NCBI GenBank assembly: GCA_025917655.1
Contig: CP084612.1
Location: forward strand, 1,116,001-1,180,000
Direction of reading: 5' to 3'
Origin: Chlorella sorokiniana
Lineage: Eukaryota; Chlorophyta; Trebouxiophyceae; Chlorellales; Chlorellaceae
Length of the DNA stretch: 64,000 nucleotides
Positions 1-10,299 of the stretch are shown here, one piece after another. The notes below the pieces were generated by a model, which ran no database searches, was not told the origin of the DNA, and saw only the letters and a list, made by a program, of their open reading frames with translations. A program made the translations under genes and the position numbers. Each line of letters begins with the position of its first letter. Position 1 is the first letter of the stretch.

Positions 1-70
1 TGCACTCGCGCCTGGCCTGGGGCATCTGCATGAGCATCGGGCGCCACCGGCCGTCCCGCGCTCCCCGCAG

Positions 71-982
71 GCGCGTGCCTGGGCACGGGCATAGAGCGGG
101 GCCGGGTGGGCGACATCCTGGTGACCGGGGAGGATGGGGCGCAGATACTGGTGGCGCCAAACCTGGTGGAGCACCTGGAGGGGGCGCTGACGCAGGTGCG
201 AGCGCGTGGGGTGGTGCGTGTGGGAGGAGCTGGGGCTGCGCGTGAGCTCGGGGCACGTGTGTAATGAGGTGCTGTTCTGTCCTGGTCTACTTGACGTCTG
301 TGCTCTTCTGCCATCAACAAATGGATGTGATGGACATGCTCTTGTGTATGCTCGGGCGGTGCACGAGATGCTCCGCGTGTGCTGGGCGACTCCAAAGGCG
401 CAAGCCTTGCAGAGCCCGCGTTGGAGGCAAGCTGTGCGCCTGCCCCCTGCGCAGGTGCGCACGGTGCCGGTGCAGGCGCGGGCGTCCCGCTGAGCGAGCT
501 GCGAGTGCGGGCGCCGCGGGTGGAGGAGCTGTCCAGCGTGGAGGCCAGCCTGCGGCTGGATGCGGTGGCCAGCGCCGGTTTCCGCGTCAGCCGCAGCAAG
601 ATGATGGACCTGATCAAGTCTGGTGGGTGGGGCAGGGAGGGGCCAGCGGCGCACGTTCCGTGTTTGCACGCTGTGGGCACTTCTTCACCTCGGCCCCCTC
701 GAGACCCAACAATGTGCGAGAAAGGCCTACTCTGCCTTGGCTGCCCAAACGCTCATCATGAGCGTTCCAGGGTGTTCCAAGCCAATTGCTGGTGAGGCAC
801 CTGTTCTGCCTACGTGCTCTGCAGGCGACGTGCGCGTCAACTGGCGGTCGGGCGCCAAGCCGAGCGTGGTGGTCAAAGCAGGCGACATGATCAGCTGCGC
901 GGGCAAGGGGCGGCTGGAGGTGAAGGCAGCCACACTGACCAAGAAGGGCAAATGGAGCGTGCAAATGGTGCGCTTCTTGTGA
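71..982 (+). CDS. S4-domain RNA-binding protein, photosystem II S4 type (3' part)
   Basis: Three exons are visible (about 71-195, 455-622, 825-982); the gene starts before the window, and bases 1-70 are intron ending in an AG acceptor. The product is the C-terminal part of the YlmH-like 'photosystem II S4 domain' family of cyanobacteria and plastids, a presumed RNA-binding chloroplast protein. Exon 1 gives GRVGDILVTGEDG and a stretch ending in EGALTQ. Exon 2 begins VRTVP and carries RVSRSKMMDLIKSG, and exon 3 gives DVRVNWRSGAK, which together are the S4 RNA-binding fold (R-x-S-K...I-x-x-G-x-V-x-V-N). Both inner junctions keep the reading frame. Around 485-495 the frame slips by one base between VRTVPVQARA and PLSELRV; because both sides match the family, a consensus error is likelier than a real break. 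Family assignment is from remembered motifs, so function is inferred. Confidence 0.78.
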
Positions 983-991
983 TCGCTTGCC

Positions 992-996
992 TGTAA
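992..996 (+). terminator. TGTAA polyadenylation signal
   Basis: TGTAA lies 10 bases after the stop codon of the S4-domain gene. TGTAA is the usual poly-A signal of green algae and is one of the reasons for placing this window in the chlorophytes. Confidence 0.6.
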
Positions 997-1247
997 CGTA
1001 GAGGCGCCTTGCTTGGGCGGCGGCGGCTCACAGGCGCAAGCCGCACAATTGAGAGCAGGGCCGGCCTATTCGGTCTTAGCGACGATCTGTGCAAGTCACT
1101 TTACGTGCCATCAGCGTTTGTCGGTTGTCGTGGGTGTCCTGCTGGCGGGCACGTCTTCACCTCGGATAACAGGCAGGCGACAGGCGGAGATCATCGCCCC
1201 TTTCTGGCTTCATACAGCACTGTGATTAGAAATTTTAGGCGTGAACA

Positions 1248-3435
1248 ATGTTAGCAGCATCGCAAACCTTCCCGGTCCAATGCAACACCTTGTCGAGGGC
1301 CCAGAAGCGATATAGCAAGGGACGCATCCCATTCCGTGCCCAGGCTGCAGCACAGACAAGCGGTCAGGCGACCCAACCCAAATGGGCAGGTGCGGCATGA
1401 GGGGATGGAGGTGCTTCTCGCTCCTCTGCCGCCGCCTGCAGCTCCGCACCCCAGGCCTGATGCCGCCCAACACCCCACGCACTGACCTGCCACGTCAGGC
1501 GATGACGTCTTGTCCAAGCTCATGAACCTGCTCATCGCCTCGCCGCTGTTTGGCGTGCTGAAGGAGGGCGCGGCGCCGCATCCGCGGCGTGGCGGAGGGC
1601 CGCGGCGTGCCGTGGCAGGCGCGCGTCGCCGAGCTGGAGCGCTCTGCCGTGTTCCAGATCAAGGAGGAGCTGGAGGACAAGGGCCTGCGCTACCCCGCCT
1701 ACTACACTCGCGCCTTCCACGGTGGGCTGCCGCACGCCTGGGCGGCTGGGCGTGGTTGTGCGTGAGCGGCGTTGGGATGGCGTGGGTGCCTGGGAGACGG
1801 CGTCCTGCTGGAGGCAGGCCTGAATCCAGCACCTCCCTGAGGATCCAGCCCCACCCTCCCCCCCCACACACACACAATTATCCTAACTTGTTCCAGCCAA
1901 CATTCCCGGCCCCTCCAGGCTACGACCAGGGCAACCTGAGCTGGCTGGCGGCGCTGGAGGCTGAGCCCGCCTCCGACGTCATGGCGCTGCTGCCGTGGGC
2001 GCGCGGCGAGGCGCGGCTGACGGGCCCCGCGGCGCAGGCCCGCCTGCGCGGCGCCACCATGAGGGCGCTGCGCAAGTACGCGGCGGATCACGGCCTGCGA
2101 GAGCCTCGGGACATCCTGGATGCTGGCTGCTCCGGTGAGCTGCGTGCACCGCCCGGCTGCACTGCGGTGCCCGACCAGCAGGGCTGGCTGACAAGCCTCA
2201 CCACGAGCTGCGCCTGCAGCGGTGCAGCGCCCGGGCCAGCCATGCCGTAGGGCATGTCGCTGCTGGCTCTGACGGCCTCCCGTTCTGCCCTTCCCTTGGC
2301 ATCCGCCGCGGGAGCGCAGTGGGCATCTGCACCCGCTGGCTGGCGGGCGAGTACCCTGAAGCCGCCGTGACAGGCATCGACCTCTCCCCCACATGCTGGC
2401 CGTGGCGGAGCTGCGGGAGCGGCAGTGGGAGGAGGCGCGCGAACAGGCCCGAAGCGCTGCCCGGCCACGCCCCCGCCAGCGGCCGTGGGTGCCGACGCGG
2501 CGCCGGGTGCGCAACTGCGCCGCCGAATCCGCTACCTGCACGGCATGCTGGAGCGCAGCAGGCTGCCGCCCGCCAGCCTGGACCTGGTGGCTGTGCAGTT
2601 CCTGATCCACGAGTGCCCCGCCGCCATCATCTCGCAGCAGGCGCGCCGCCGTTCTGCGAGAAAGGAAGCGCCTGAGCTGCCGTGTGAAGCGCCTCGTGAA
2701 AAGCGCCCCCTCCCCTGCCCGAGACACTCTCTTAGTCTCTCTCCCTCTTCCCTTTCACACACACACACACACACACATACATAATGGCTGTCATGGAGCT
2801 GCGGCACCAACCACCTCTGCTCTTGCCCACCAAACATCCCCTCTGCAGATCGTCGAGTGCCGCAGGCTGCTGCGCCGCGGCGGCGTGCTGGCCTTTGTGG
2901 ACATCAACCCCAACAGGTGGGGGCCACGCCTGCACCGGGGAGCCGCAGTGCAGCGTGGGCCCGCCTCCTCCCTCTGCTAACCTCGCCACAAGGCCCCTGC
3001 CGGTGCTTGCTGCTCGCTTGCGGCCCACCCGTTGCCCCCTTCCCCTGTGGTCGCCTGCAGCGCCGCGGGCGTCGCATGCCGCCCGTTGTGGCAGCTCTGA
3101 TGAAGGCCACCGAGCCGTGGACGGACGAGTACTATGGATACCCCCTGGAAGAAAGCATGAGGGAGGTGAGGACTGGGCAGTTGGTGCGGTGGCAGGACTG
3201 CGGGAGGGGGTGCATCCGCACAGTCGGCGCTCGGCAGCAGCGCGATGCCCCCGCAACACATGAGGGCAGGGCCCACCTCGGCCATGCTGCCCTTCCGCGG
3301 TGCACCACCGTCGGCAGGGGTGCTGCCCATAACATGCATGCTGCGACCTCCTCGCCGCCGACGCAGGCCGGCTTCCGCCACGTAGACAGCCAGGAGCTGG
3401 ACCCTCGCCACCGCATTGTGCTGGGCCATCTGTAG
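1248..3435 (+). CDS. Plastid-targeted SAM-dependent class I methyltransferase
   Basis: Exons read by eye: 1248-1389, 1499-1721, 1919-2134, 2320-about 2640, one starting near 2849, then exons to the stop at 3433-3435. The ATG at 1248 opens a basic, Ser/Gln-rich leader (MLAASQTFPVQ...) that resembles a chloroplast transit peptide and splices in frame to DDVLSKLMNLL. The Rossmann core follows: motif I is ILDAGCSVGICTRW, then TGIDLSP, then VAVQFLIHECP and RLLRRGGVLAFVDINP (post-motif-III region). The C-terminus ends in RHRIVLGHL. The order matches plant/algal Methyltransf_11/25 proteins that carry an N-terminal helical domain. The substrate cannot be told from sequence. The frame slips once near 1575 and once in the C run near 2388, each inside conserved sequence. 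The intron after ISQQ (2641) seems to begin with GC. Confidence 0.8.
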
Positions 3436-4358
3436 CCCGGAGACAGTCGGGGTGCTGTGTCGGCACAGGTCAGGGCGCCCTGACCTGGGGTGCTGTGCAA
3501 CGCAGCCCGAAGGGGGGCATGGCAGTGCCTCGGCCCCACCCAGACGCTCAACAGTGCGTCTACTGCTTTCCTTCCGCTCCTTGCGGCAGCTGATTGCCAT
3601 AAAGGATCTACTGAGCGACTCTGTAGTAATCTTATTATGTTGGAGAAGTGTGTCCATGTAACCAGTTGTAAGCAAGTGCAGGCTCATCTCCGCCCAGTTC
3701 CCCAGTTTGCCGTGGGGCGTGGCGGCAGCCCAATGCGCTGCACGCCGCCGTTGAATTGTGCGAGGCAGATGGCATGGGCAGCGTGCAGTGGGCAGAGTGC
3801 GTGAGATTGACGGCACTTTCTTTAGTGGTGAGCGCTGCTCGGCAGCGGGGCTGATGTGCATCTACTGTTAGACCGGGTGGCTGCAGGGAATGGGTGCCTG
3901 CCGGTGTTCCGGCAGGATGCCAGCAGCGGCCGCTCCGGCTGACTTGCTTGTCCTGAACTGCTCCGTCCCATGAAATTGCTGACAGGAGCATCTGGAGCGT
4001 CAGGCCTGGCATGGGGCTTGATGTTGAGGTTGAACTGTGGCGGGTACATCCAGCTTCCGCCGTCAGTCTCACGCCAGCTGGCGTGCAACCAGGGCCTCCG
4101 CCAATGCTGCCTTAATCTCGCGTGCAAGTCGCTGCATACCGTTGTCCGCGAATCATTTGACATCAACACATGTGATCAAAACCATCATATCGAGCCTTCT
4201 CTGCCTCCTTTCTGACCTTGTGGATAAACTCCTCTTTTTTCTCATGGCTTGATCGTTATCCTTCTTTACAATAACTATATCAATCGTTGATCAATTTTGG
4301 CCACATTGCCGCATCATCGATACTTTTTCTCTGGCGTAGCGTGCGTGCCACCTGCTGT
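3436..4358. other. Intergenic region
   Basis: This stretch of about 920 bp holds no supported coding exon on either strand. TGTAA occurs at 3657 and 3667 and probably ends the methyltransferase transcript. The last 200 bases before 4359 are noticeably richer in A/T than the surroundings and are the likely promoter of the invertase gene. Confidence 0.5.
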
Positions 4359-7300
4359 ATGTGGCGCCCGATCCGGGGCCTCTGCCTGCTCCTGAGCCTC
4401 GCGTCAATCATCGCAGAAGCTTTCTTAGTGCCCAGACCAGGTGCGCCACTGTGGCCCGCCCGCCGCCTCTTACCACCAGGTTGTGCCGCCGGCACCTGTG
4501 ATGAGCCGATGGCCTGCTCAAATGTAGTTCTGCCGCTGCTGTGCAGGCCACTGGCGCGCTCTGTCCGAGGAACAACAGAGTCAGCTGGATCAGTTTGCAG
4601 CGCGGGTTGCCGCCACGCCGGAGCTGTCCACCCAGCTGAAGCCTGCCTATCATGTGACGCCGCCTGGGGGCTGGATGTGAGTGGCGCAGCGCGAGGGCTT
4701 GGCCATGCCAGTCGTCCCTTTCGTCCCTTGCGCCGGCGGGCAGCCAGCCGAGGGCTCCGCAGAGGACCATGAAGAGGTCGACCGCAGTGGCCAGCCCAGA
4801 AGCATTCGCAAGGCTTCAAACTCGCAGCGTGCCGCCTCCAACCTGGGCCCCCGCCTTCCCGCAGGAACGACCCCAACGGGCCCTTGGAGCATGCCGGCAT
4901 CTTCCACCTCTTCTACCAGTACAACCCTGAGGCTCCCACGTGGGACCGGCCGCACTGGGGCCACGTGGCCTCCACCGACCTGGTGCACTGGCAGCAGCTG
5001 CCCACCGCGCTCGCCCCAGACACCGAGTTCGACCGCGACGGCGTGTTCAGCGGAAGCGCAACCATTCTGAACAACGGCACCCCCGTCATCATGTACACCG
5101 GTGAGATCTGCTCTGCATGGCTGGAGGGGGAGGGAGCTGGGGCGTGGTGGAGGTGCTGGGGGTGTTGATGTCTTTGAATCGGAGTGTGATGGGTCCGCGA
5201 TTGATGGAGCAGGGAGGATCACCACCGCGATGTGGTGGTGACGCGTGTTTGGAGCGGGCGAATTTCGGTATGCGACTAGCAGAATAGGGGGCAGCGTTGC
5301 ATGCCATGGCCTGGCCACGATGTGTCGACTCAGCATCCCCACGGCCCCGCTCAAGCAGGTGTGTCGCGGCAGAGCGAGGTCGACTACTACTACCAGGTGC
5401 AGGCGGTGGCCACGGCCGCCCCGGGCGCAGACCCGCTGCTGGTGGGGTGGACCAAGCGGGCGGAGCCGGCGGTGTCGACGGCGCCGCCCGGCGGCAACCA
5501 CGCCCAGTTCCGGGACCCCACCACGGGGTGTGGGTGGACGGCAGGGGCGGCGCCGGCGGCAGCTACTTCCTGGCGGTCGGCGCGCAGCTGGAGTGCCAGG
5601 GCGGCGCCGCGCTGTACGAGTCCGGCCGTGACTTTGCGTCGTGGGACTTCCGCGGCCCCCTCTTCTCCATCACCGCGCTGTCAAACGGCAGCAGCCACGC
5701 GTCGTGCCCGACGCCGCTGGAGGGGGCAGACCCTGCGGGGGAGGAGCAGGTGGGTGGGCTGCCAGCATGGACGGGTGCTGCCAGCTGGTTCAAGCGCGAG
5801 CCGTTGCCTGGTTGGTGCTCGGTGCCCTGGCCGGCACCTGCCCGCTGCACCAGCCAGCGTGCACCCTTGCGGCCGTGCTCACGGGTTGCCTTGTCCCATC
5901 AGCAGGAGGGCGAGGACCTGGCCACCTGCCCGGCCGACGCCCAGTTTGCGGCCTCCTGCCCCATGTGGGAGTGCCCAGACTGGTGGCCCATCGACGGCGA
6001 CGTCAGCATGTTCAAGTACAGCGACCAGGTGGGGGCGGTGGGCGGGGGGCGGGCAGGGGGTGCTCGCTGCCGTTGTGTGGGGAGCCCCAGTCGTGGGCAG
6101 GGGTTGCTCGCCGAGTGGGGAGCCCCAGTCGTGCCGCTGACGTGGGGGCCATCGGGCGGGGGTGCAGGTGGAGGGGCGCCGCCCCTTTGGCCGCGACTGG
6201 TACGTGCTGAGCGACAGGCCCGTGGACTTTGCCGCCCGGGCCGGGCAGGAGCCGCCCGACATCGCGTCGGCGCCCAACCACGGCGCGCTGCTGGTGGCCA
6301 GCGTGGGGGCGAGCGGTACCGCCCCAAGCTGCTGGACCACGGCGAGGTTTACGCCTCCAAGGCCTTCCGGGCGGCGGACGGCCGCATCATCTGGTGGGGC
6401 TGGGCGTTTGAGAGCTCCGCCGGCTGCGAGGGCATGTGCGGCAGCGGCACCCCTTCACCCAGGCGCTGGTGAGCAGGGGAAGGAAGGGGTGTCGGCATGC
6501 AGCTTGGGCAGGCGGCAAGGATGTGCAGAGCGTGCGCATGGTGTGTGTGAAATGCGCAGCGGCAGTTGTCGCTGGGAAGCATGCTGAAACTTGCCCCGGC
6601 TGTCCCGCTGCCGCCGTGCGCCAGGGCTGGCAGGGGGCGCAGACGCTGCCGCGGGAGGTGACGTACGACGCGGCCGCCGCCAGCCTGCTGCTCAACCCGG
6701 TGGCGGAGGTGGAGCGCCTGCGCCAGCGCCAGCTGTTTGACGGGCACTTCGACCTGCTCGGCTCGGACCAGGCGAGTGGGGCTGGGCCCTGCGCTGCCTG
6801 GCACCGGCAGCTGCGGCTCCCTGCCCTGCCCACCGCCTCCCAGCCCCCGGCCTGCGCCGCTGCCGAACACTGCCTGCCTTGTGCCCGCCCACCGACCTTT
6901 GCTGCTGCCTGCACTGACGCCCGCGCTGCCCATGCTGCAGAGGCGCACCCTGGTGGAGCCTGGCAGCCCGCCTGCCGCCGCATCCCAGCAGCCGCTGCGG
7001 CGCGTGGAGCTGCTGCTGCGCTTCAACCTGTCCAGCGGGGCCCACCCCTCGGAGGGGCAGCAGCGCTTCAGGTTCTCGCTGGGCGCCGCCGTGGAGCTGG
7101 GGGCGGCGCCCGCCTGCTGGCCGGCATCAACGGCAGCGCCGCCGACGACAGCGCCGCGGGCGCCGTCGTCACCGACGCGCAGCTGTGGGTGGACACGCGG
7201 GGCGTGGGCGGCGCCACGCAGGGCACCAGCTGGGGCGGCCCCGCGGAGCTGCCGCGCGGCGGCCTGCCTGCACGGGACCTGGAGCTGCGCCTCTTCCTGG

Positions 7301-7503
7301 ACGGCTCGCTGGTGGAGGCGTACGGTCTGGGCGGCCGCCAGCGCGTCACCGTGCGCGCATACCCCCTCGACGCCGCCGCCTCCTGGGGCGTCGCTCTGCT
7401 TTCGCATGCGCCGGACGGCATGCTGGCAGCGCACGCTCGCGTGTGGGAGATGGGCAGCTGCTGGGTGGACGAGCTGGACCTGCCGGCGGCAGCGGCACCC
7501 TGA
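4359..7503 (+). CDS. Glycoside hydrolase family 32 enzyme (beta-fructofuranosidase/invertase type)
   Basis: Predicted to split sucrose or fructans into hexoses, probably outside the cell or in the vacuole. Exons: 4359-4440, 4547-4676, 4865-5100, 5359-5749, 5906-6028, 6168-6468, 6625-6771, 6941-7503. The start gives a signal peptide (MWRPIRGLCLLLSLASII). The GH32 signatures appear in order: GGWMNDPNGP (catalytic nucleophile Asp, split by an intron at the Met), HWGHVASTDLVHW, FRDPTT (transition-state Asp), and MWECPDWW (acid/base Glu in WECPD). The C-terminal beta-sandwich has LFLDGSLVEAYG. The intron at 6772 begins GCGAGT, a GC-AG intron. Frame slips of one base lie near 5526, 6308, 6440 and 7100, mostly in G runs. 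All catalytic motifs remain open on their own exons, so the gene is probably functional. Substrate preference (sucrose versus fructan) is not resolved. Confidence 0.9.
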
Positions 7504-7905
7504 GCGCACATGCACCAACACTGTTCCGGCATGACCCTTCGGGCAAACAGTAACCTATTTATACTGGTGACAAGCATGCAATTCAACACTGCACTTCTTT
7601 TGTAAGCAAATGAATGAAAGTTTCTGACGAGGTTGCATGCGGCATGGCAGGTGCAGGCTTGGGAGCTCACATGTCGCCCGCTGCCCCAGCCCAGGATGCC
7701 AATGCAGACCCGACAATTTGCAAGCCGCCAACAATAGTTACACTCATTGCAATCGACAACGTCGATCTGAATCGCCATCACCCTCCAGAAGCTCCACAGC
7801 GACAAACCGGCTGCCCTTTCGCCGACCACCCTTTCCCTGCGGCAGTAGCGGGTCGAAATAATGGCGACAGTGACCCGCCTTAGGTTAACGAGCCAGCCAG
7901 CAGCC
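7504..7905. other. Intergenic region with TGTAA signal
   Basis: A 400 bp gap between the GH32 and COQ5 genes. TGTAA at 7601-7605, about 100 bases after the GH32 stop, is the probable poly-A signal. No coding exon is supported here. Confidence 0.5.
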
Positions 7906-9825
7906 ATGCAGAACGGCTTGGCGCTGCTCTGTCGCAGCCTGACCAGCAGCGCAGCCTGTTTCACTGATAACGAGGGCTCGCAGCAGCGTCAAGGCGGCAC
8001 AGTAGACTTTGGTGAGCAACAATGGGCCGGCAATTGAGCGCAACCATGCAAGCAGTGGGCACCAGTGGACGGGCACCTGAGCGTCTCTGCTGCTGCCACC
8101 GCCGCTGCGCTTGCTTGCTGCAGGCTTCCAGCATGTGCCTCGCGAGGAGAAGCAGGACCTGGTGCATCAGGTCTTCTCCTCTGTGTCCTCCAGCTATGAC
8201 ATCATGAACGACCTGATGAGCGGTGGGGGCGCCTGTGCCAGATGCCTCTGCTTGGCACAGCTGCTTGGCACAGCTGGTTGGCCGTGGGGGCAGACGCACA
8301 TGGGCATGATGCTTGGGGCTGCTGAGCTGCAGGCGGCATGCACCGGCTGTGGAAGGACCGGCTGGTGGAGAAGCTGCGGCCGCGCCGGGGCAGCGCCACC
8401 TGGACGTGGCGGGCGGCACCGGCGACGTCGCTTTCCGCGTGTGGGATGCGATGCGGGCGGCGCACCGCGCGGCGGCGGCGGCAGCTTTGCCAGCGCCGCG
8501 TGGCCGGTCTCGGCCAGCAGCGCAACAGACGCCCAGCAGCAGGAGCGGCAGCAGGAGCGGCAGCGGGAGCGGGAGCAGCAGCAGCAGCAGGTGCCCCCAG
8601 TGACTGTGTGCGACATCAACGCCAGCATGCTTGCCGAGGGGCGGCGGCGTGCGGAAGCGCGGGGATCGGGCCGGAGGGCATCGCCTGGGTGGAGGGCAAC
8701 GCAGAGGCGCTGCCCTTCGCCGACGCCACCTTTGACAGCTACACGGTCGCCTTTGGCATACGCAACGTCACCGACCGCCCCGCGGCGCTGCGCGAGGCGC
8801 TCAGGTGCGGAGCGCAGGGCTGGGGGGGCGACGAGCCCGCCTTGTTTGCTGCGCACTGCTGTAGTCTGCGCGCAGGCCGGGCCAGGGTGGGCGAGGGGCT
8901 GTGACGCTGGAGCCCCCGCGCGCTGCGGGCCACCCCCACCCCCACCATGCCCGCCCGCCGCCCTTGCCCCCGAGGCTGCAGGGTGCTGCGGCCTGGCGGG
9001 CGGCTGCTGTGCCTGGAGTTCAGCAAGGTGGCGGTGCCGGGCATGCAGCAGCTCTACGACCTCTACTCCTTCAACGTCATACCCCAGATTGGCAGGTGGG
9101 CGCAGGGCGGGGCGGGGCGGGCGGTGTGGGCGCAGAGCGGGGCGGGCGGTGTGGGCGCCGGCAGGTCGGGAAGGCCGGGGAAGGGGGCCCTGCGAGCTGC
9201 GAGTGTGGCATGGCACAGCCCTGCGGCCCCGACCTCGCCACCTGCGAGCCATGCTGCGGGCTGTGACGATTGGCGGCCATCCTGCTGCGTTTCTGTGCGT
9301 GTGTTGATAACGACAGCCGACGCCGCCGTCTGTGTCTCTCCCTCACACCCATTCGCCCATCCACCCCCAGCACCTGTCGCATGTGCCGCGTTCACACATC
9401 CACACCCACATGCACAACTTTGCCCCGCAACCACCCCGCCTGCAGGGTGGTCGCCAACGACGCCGACAGCTACCAATACCTGGTGGAAAGCATCCGCATG
9501 TTCCCGGGCCAGGAGGAGTGGGCGGCGGTGAGGGGGCGCCGGTGTCCTGGCTGGCTGGCTGGGCTGGCAGGCTGCCACATGCTTCTGGGCTTGGCTGCCG
9601 GCATTACGATTACAGGGCATGGGTTACGAGTGGGTGGCCAACGGTGTGCTCGGTAGATGCGCTGCCAGCATCATTTCGCTCATGCCAGCATCGAGCAGCG
9701 CCTGCCTGCCTCCCTGCTGCCCGGCACCATTGCAGACCATCGAGCAGGCGGGCTTTAAGGGGGTGGACTACGAGAACCTCACCTTTGGCGTGGTGGCCAT
9801 CCACTCGGGCTTCAAGCTGGCGTGA
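7906..9825 (+). CDS. COQ5: COQ5/UbiE 2-methoxy-6-polyprenyl-1,4-benzoquinol methylase, mitochondrial
   Basis: C-methyltransferase of ubiquinone synthesis, expected in the mitochondrial matrix. Six exons splice in frame: 7906-8011, 8124-8222, 8333-8804, 8982-9095, 9446-9527, 9736-9825. Exon 1 encodes a short mitochondrial-type leader. Exon 2 reads [12 protein letters not shown] and [14 protein letters not shown], typical of UbiE/COQ5. Exon 3 has HRLWKDRLV, the SAM-binding [13 protein letters not shown], and [17 protein letters not shown]. Exon 4 has [15 protein letters not shown], and the last exon ends [19 protein letters not shown] Gln-rich insertion sits between beta strands 1 and 2, longer than in most homologues. 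Single-base slips in base runs near 8400 and 8665 interrupt exon 3, yet both sides match the family, so sequence error is the best explanation. Confidence 0.93.
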
Positions 9826-9832
9826 GGCGGCG

Positions 9833-9858
9833 GCAGCAGCAGCAGCAGCAGCAGCAGC
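9833..9858 (+). repeat. (AGC)n microsatellite in COQ5 3' UTR
   Basis: Nearly nine uninterrupted AGC/GCA triplets begin about 8 bases after the COQ5 stop codon. It is non-coding if the stop is used. TGTAA follows at 9928-9932. Confidence 0.85.
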
Positions 9859-9927
9859 CCCTCACATGAGGGTGGTGCGGCACCCCGCCCCCTTCGGCGA
9901 CGCTCTGGCGGCTATCGTGTCGATGAC

Positions 9928-9932
9928 TGTAA
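9928..9932 (+). terminator. TGTAA polyadenylation signal of COQ5
   Basis: TGTAA about 100 bases downstream of the COQ5 stop. The 9860-10299 interval otherwise holds no supported gene. Confidence 0.5.
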
Positions 9933-10235
9933 GCACCAGCTTATCAGGCCGCTGCACGAAACGCCATGGGCACACGAGGCATGTGACACAAGAGAGGACG
10001 GCCCTGAATAATGTGTGCTTAGGGAGTATCCAGTGCTCCCTGCAGTTGCTGCAAGGGGCAGGCCCCACACGGGTCCCCGTTAATGGTTTACCTCTGTTAC
10101 TGCATTATACCGTGCAATATACCTCAGTCTCCGCCCCCAGGCGACGCGGAGGCCTCCGTGCAGACCCTGGTGAGCGTCCGGTCCCCCATGTTTGGCTGCG
10201 GACAGTTTGCTACTACCCAGAGTTATCGCAGCAGG

Positions 10236-10241
10236 TATATA
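10236..10241 (+). promoter_or_regulatory. TATA-box candidate
   Basis: TATATA lies 59-64 bases upstream of the ATG at 10300, in an otherwise GC-rich stretch, at a fitting distance for a TATA box with a short 5' leader. Confidence 0.4.
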
Positions 10242-10299
10242 TTCGTCAGGTATTGCTGGAGCTCGCAACAGAGAGCGGACCTCTGCCCTCTCTGCCAGG

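Noticed and set aside
1702-2727. Long minus-strand open frame opposite the methyltransferase
   Set aside because: A shadow of high-GC coding DNA; the plus strand has clear methyltransferase motifs in the same place.
8521-8590. Gln/Ser repeat in COQ5 exon 3 as a possible intron
   Set aside because: The open frame and matching family sequence on both sides, with no GT donor giving a better frame, make a coding low-complexity insertion more likely.
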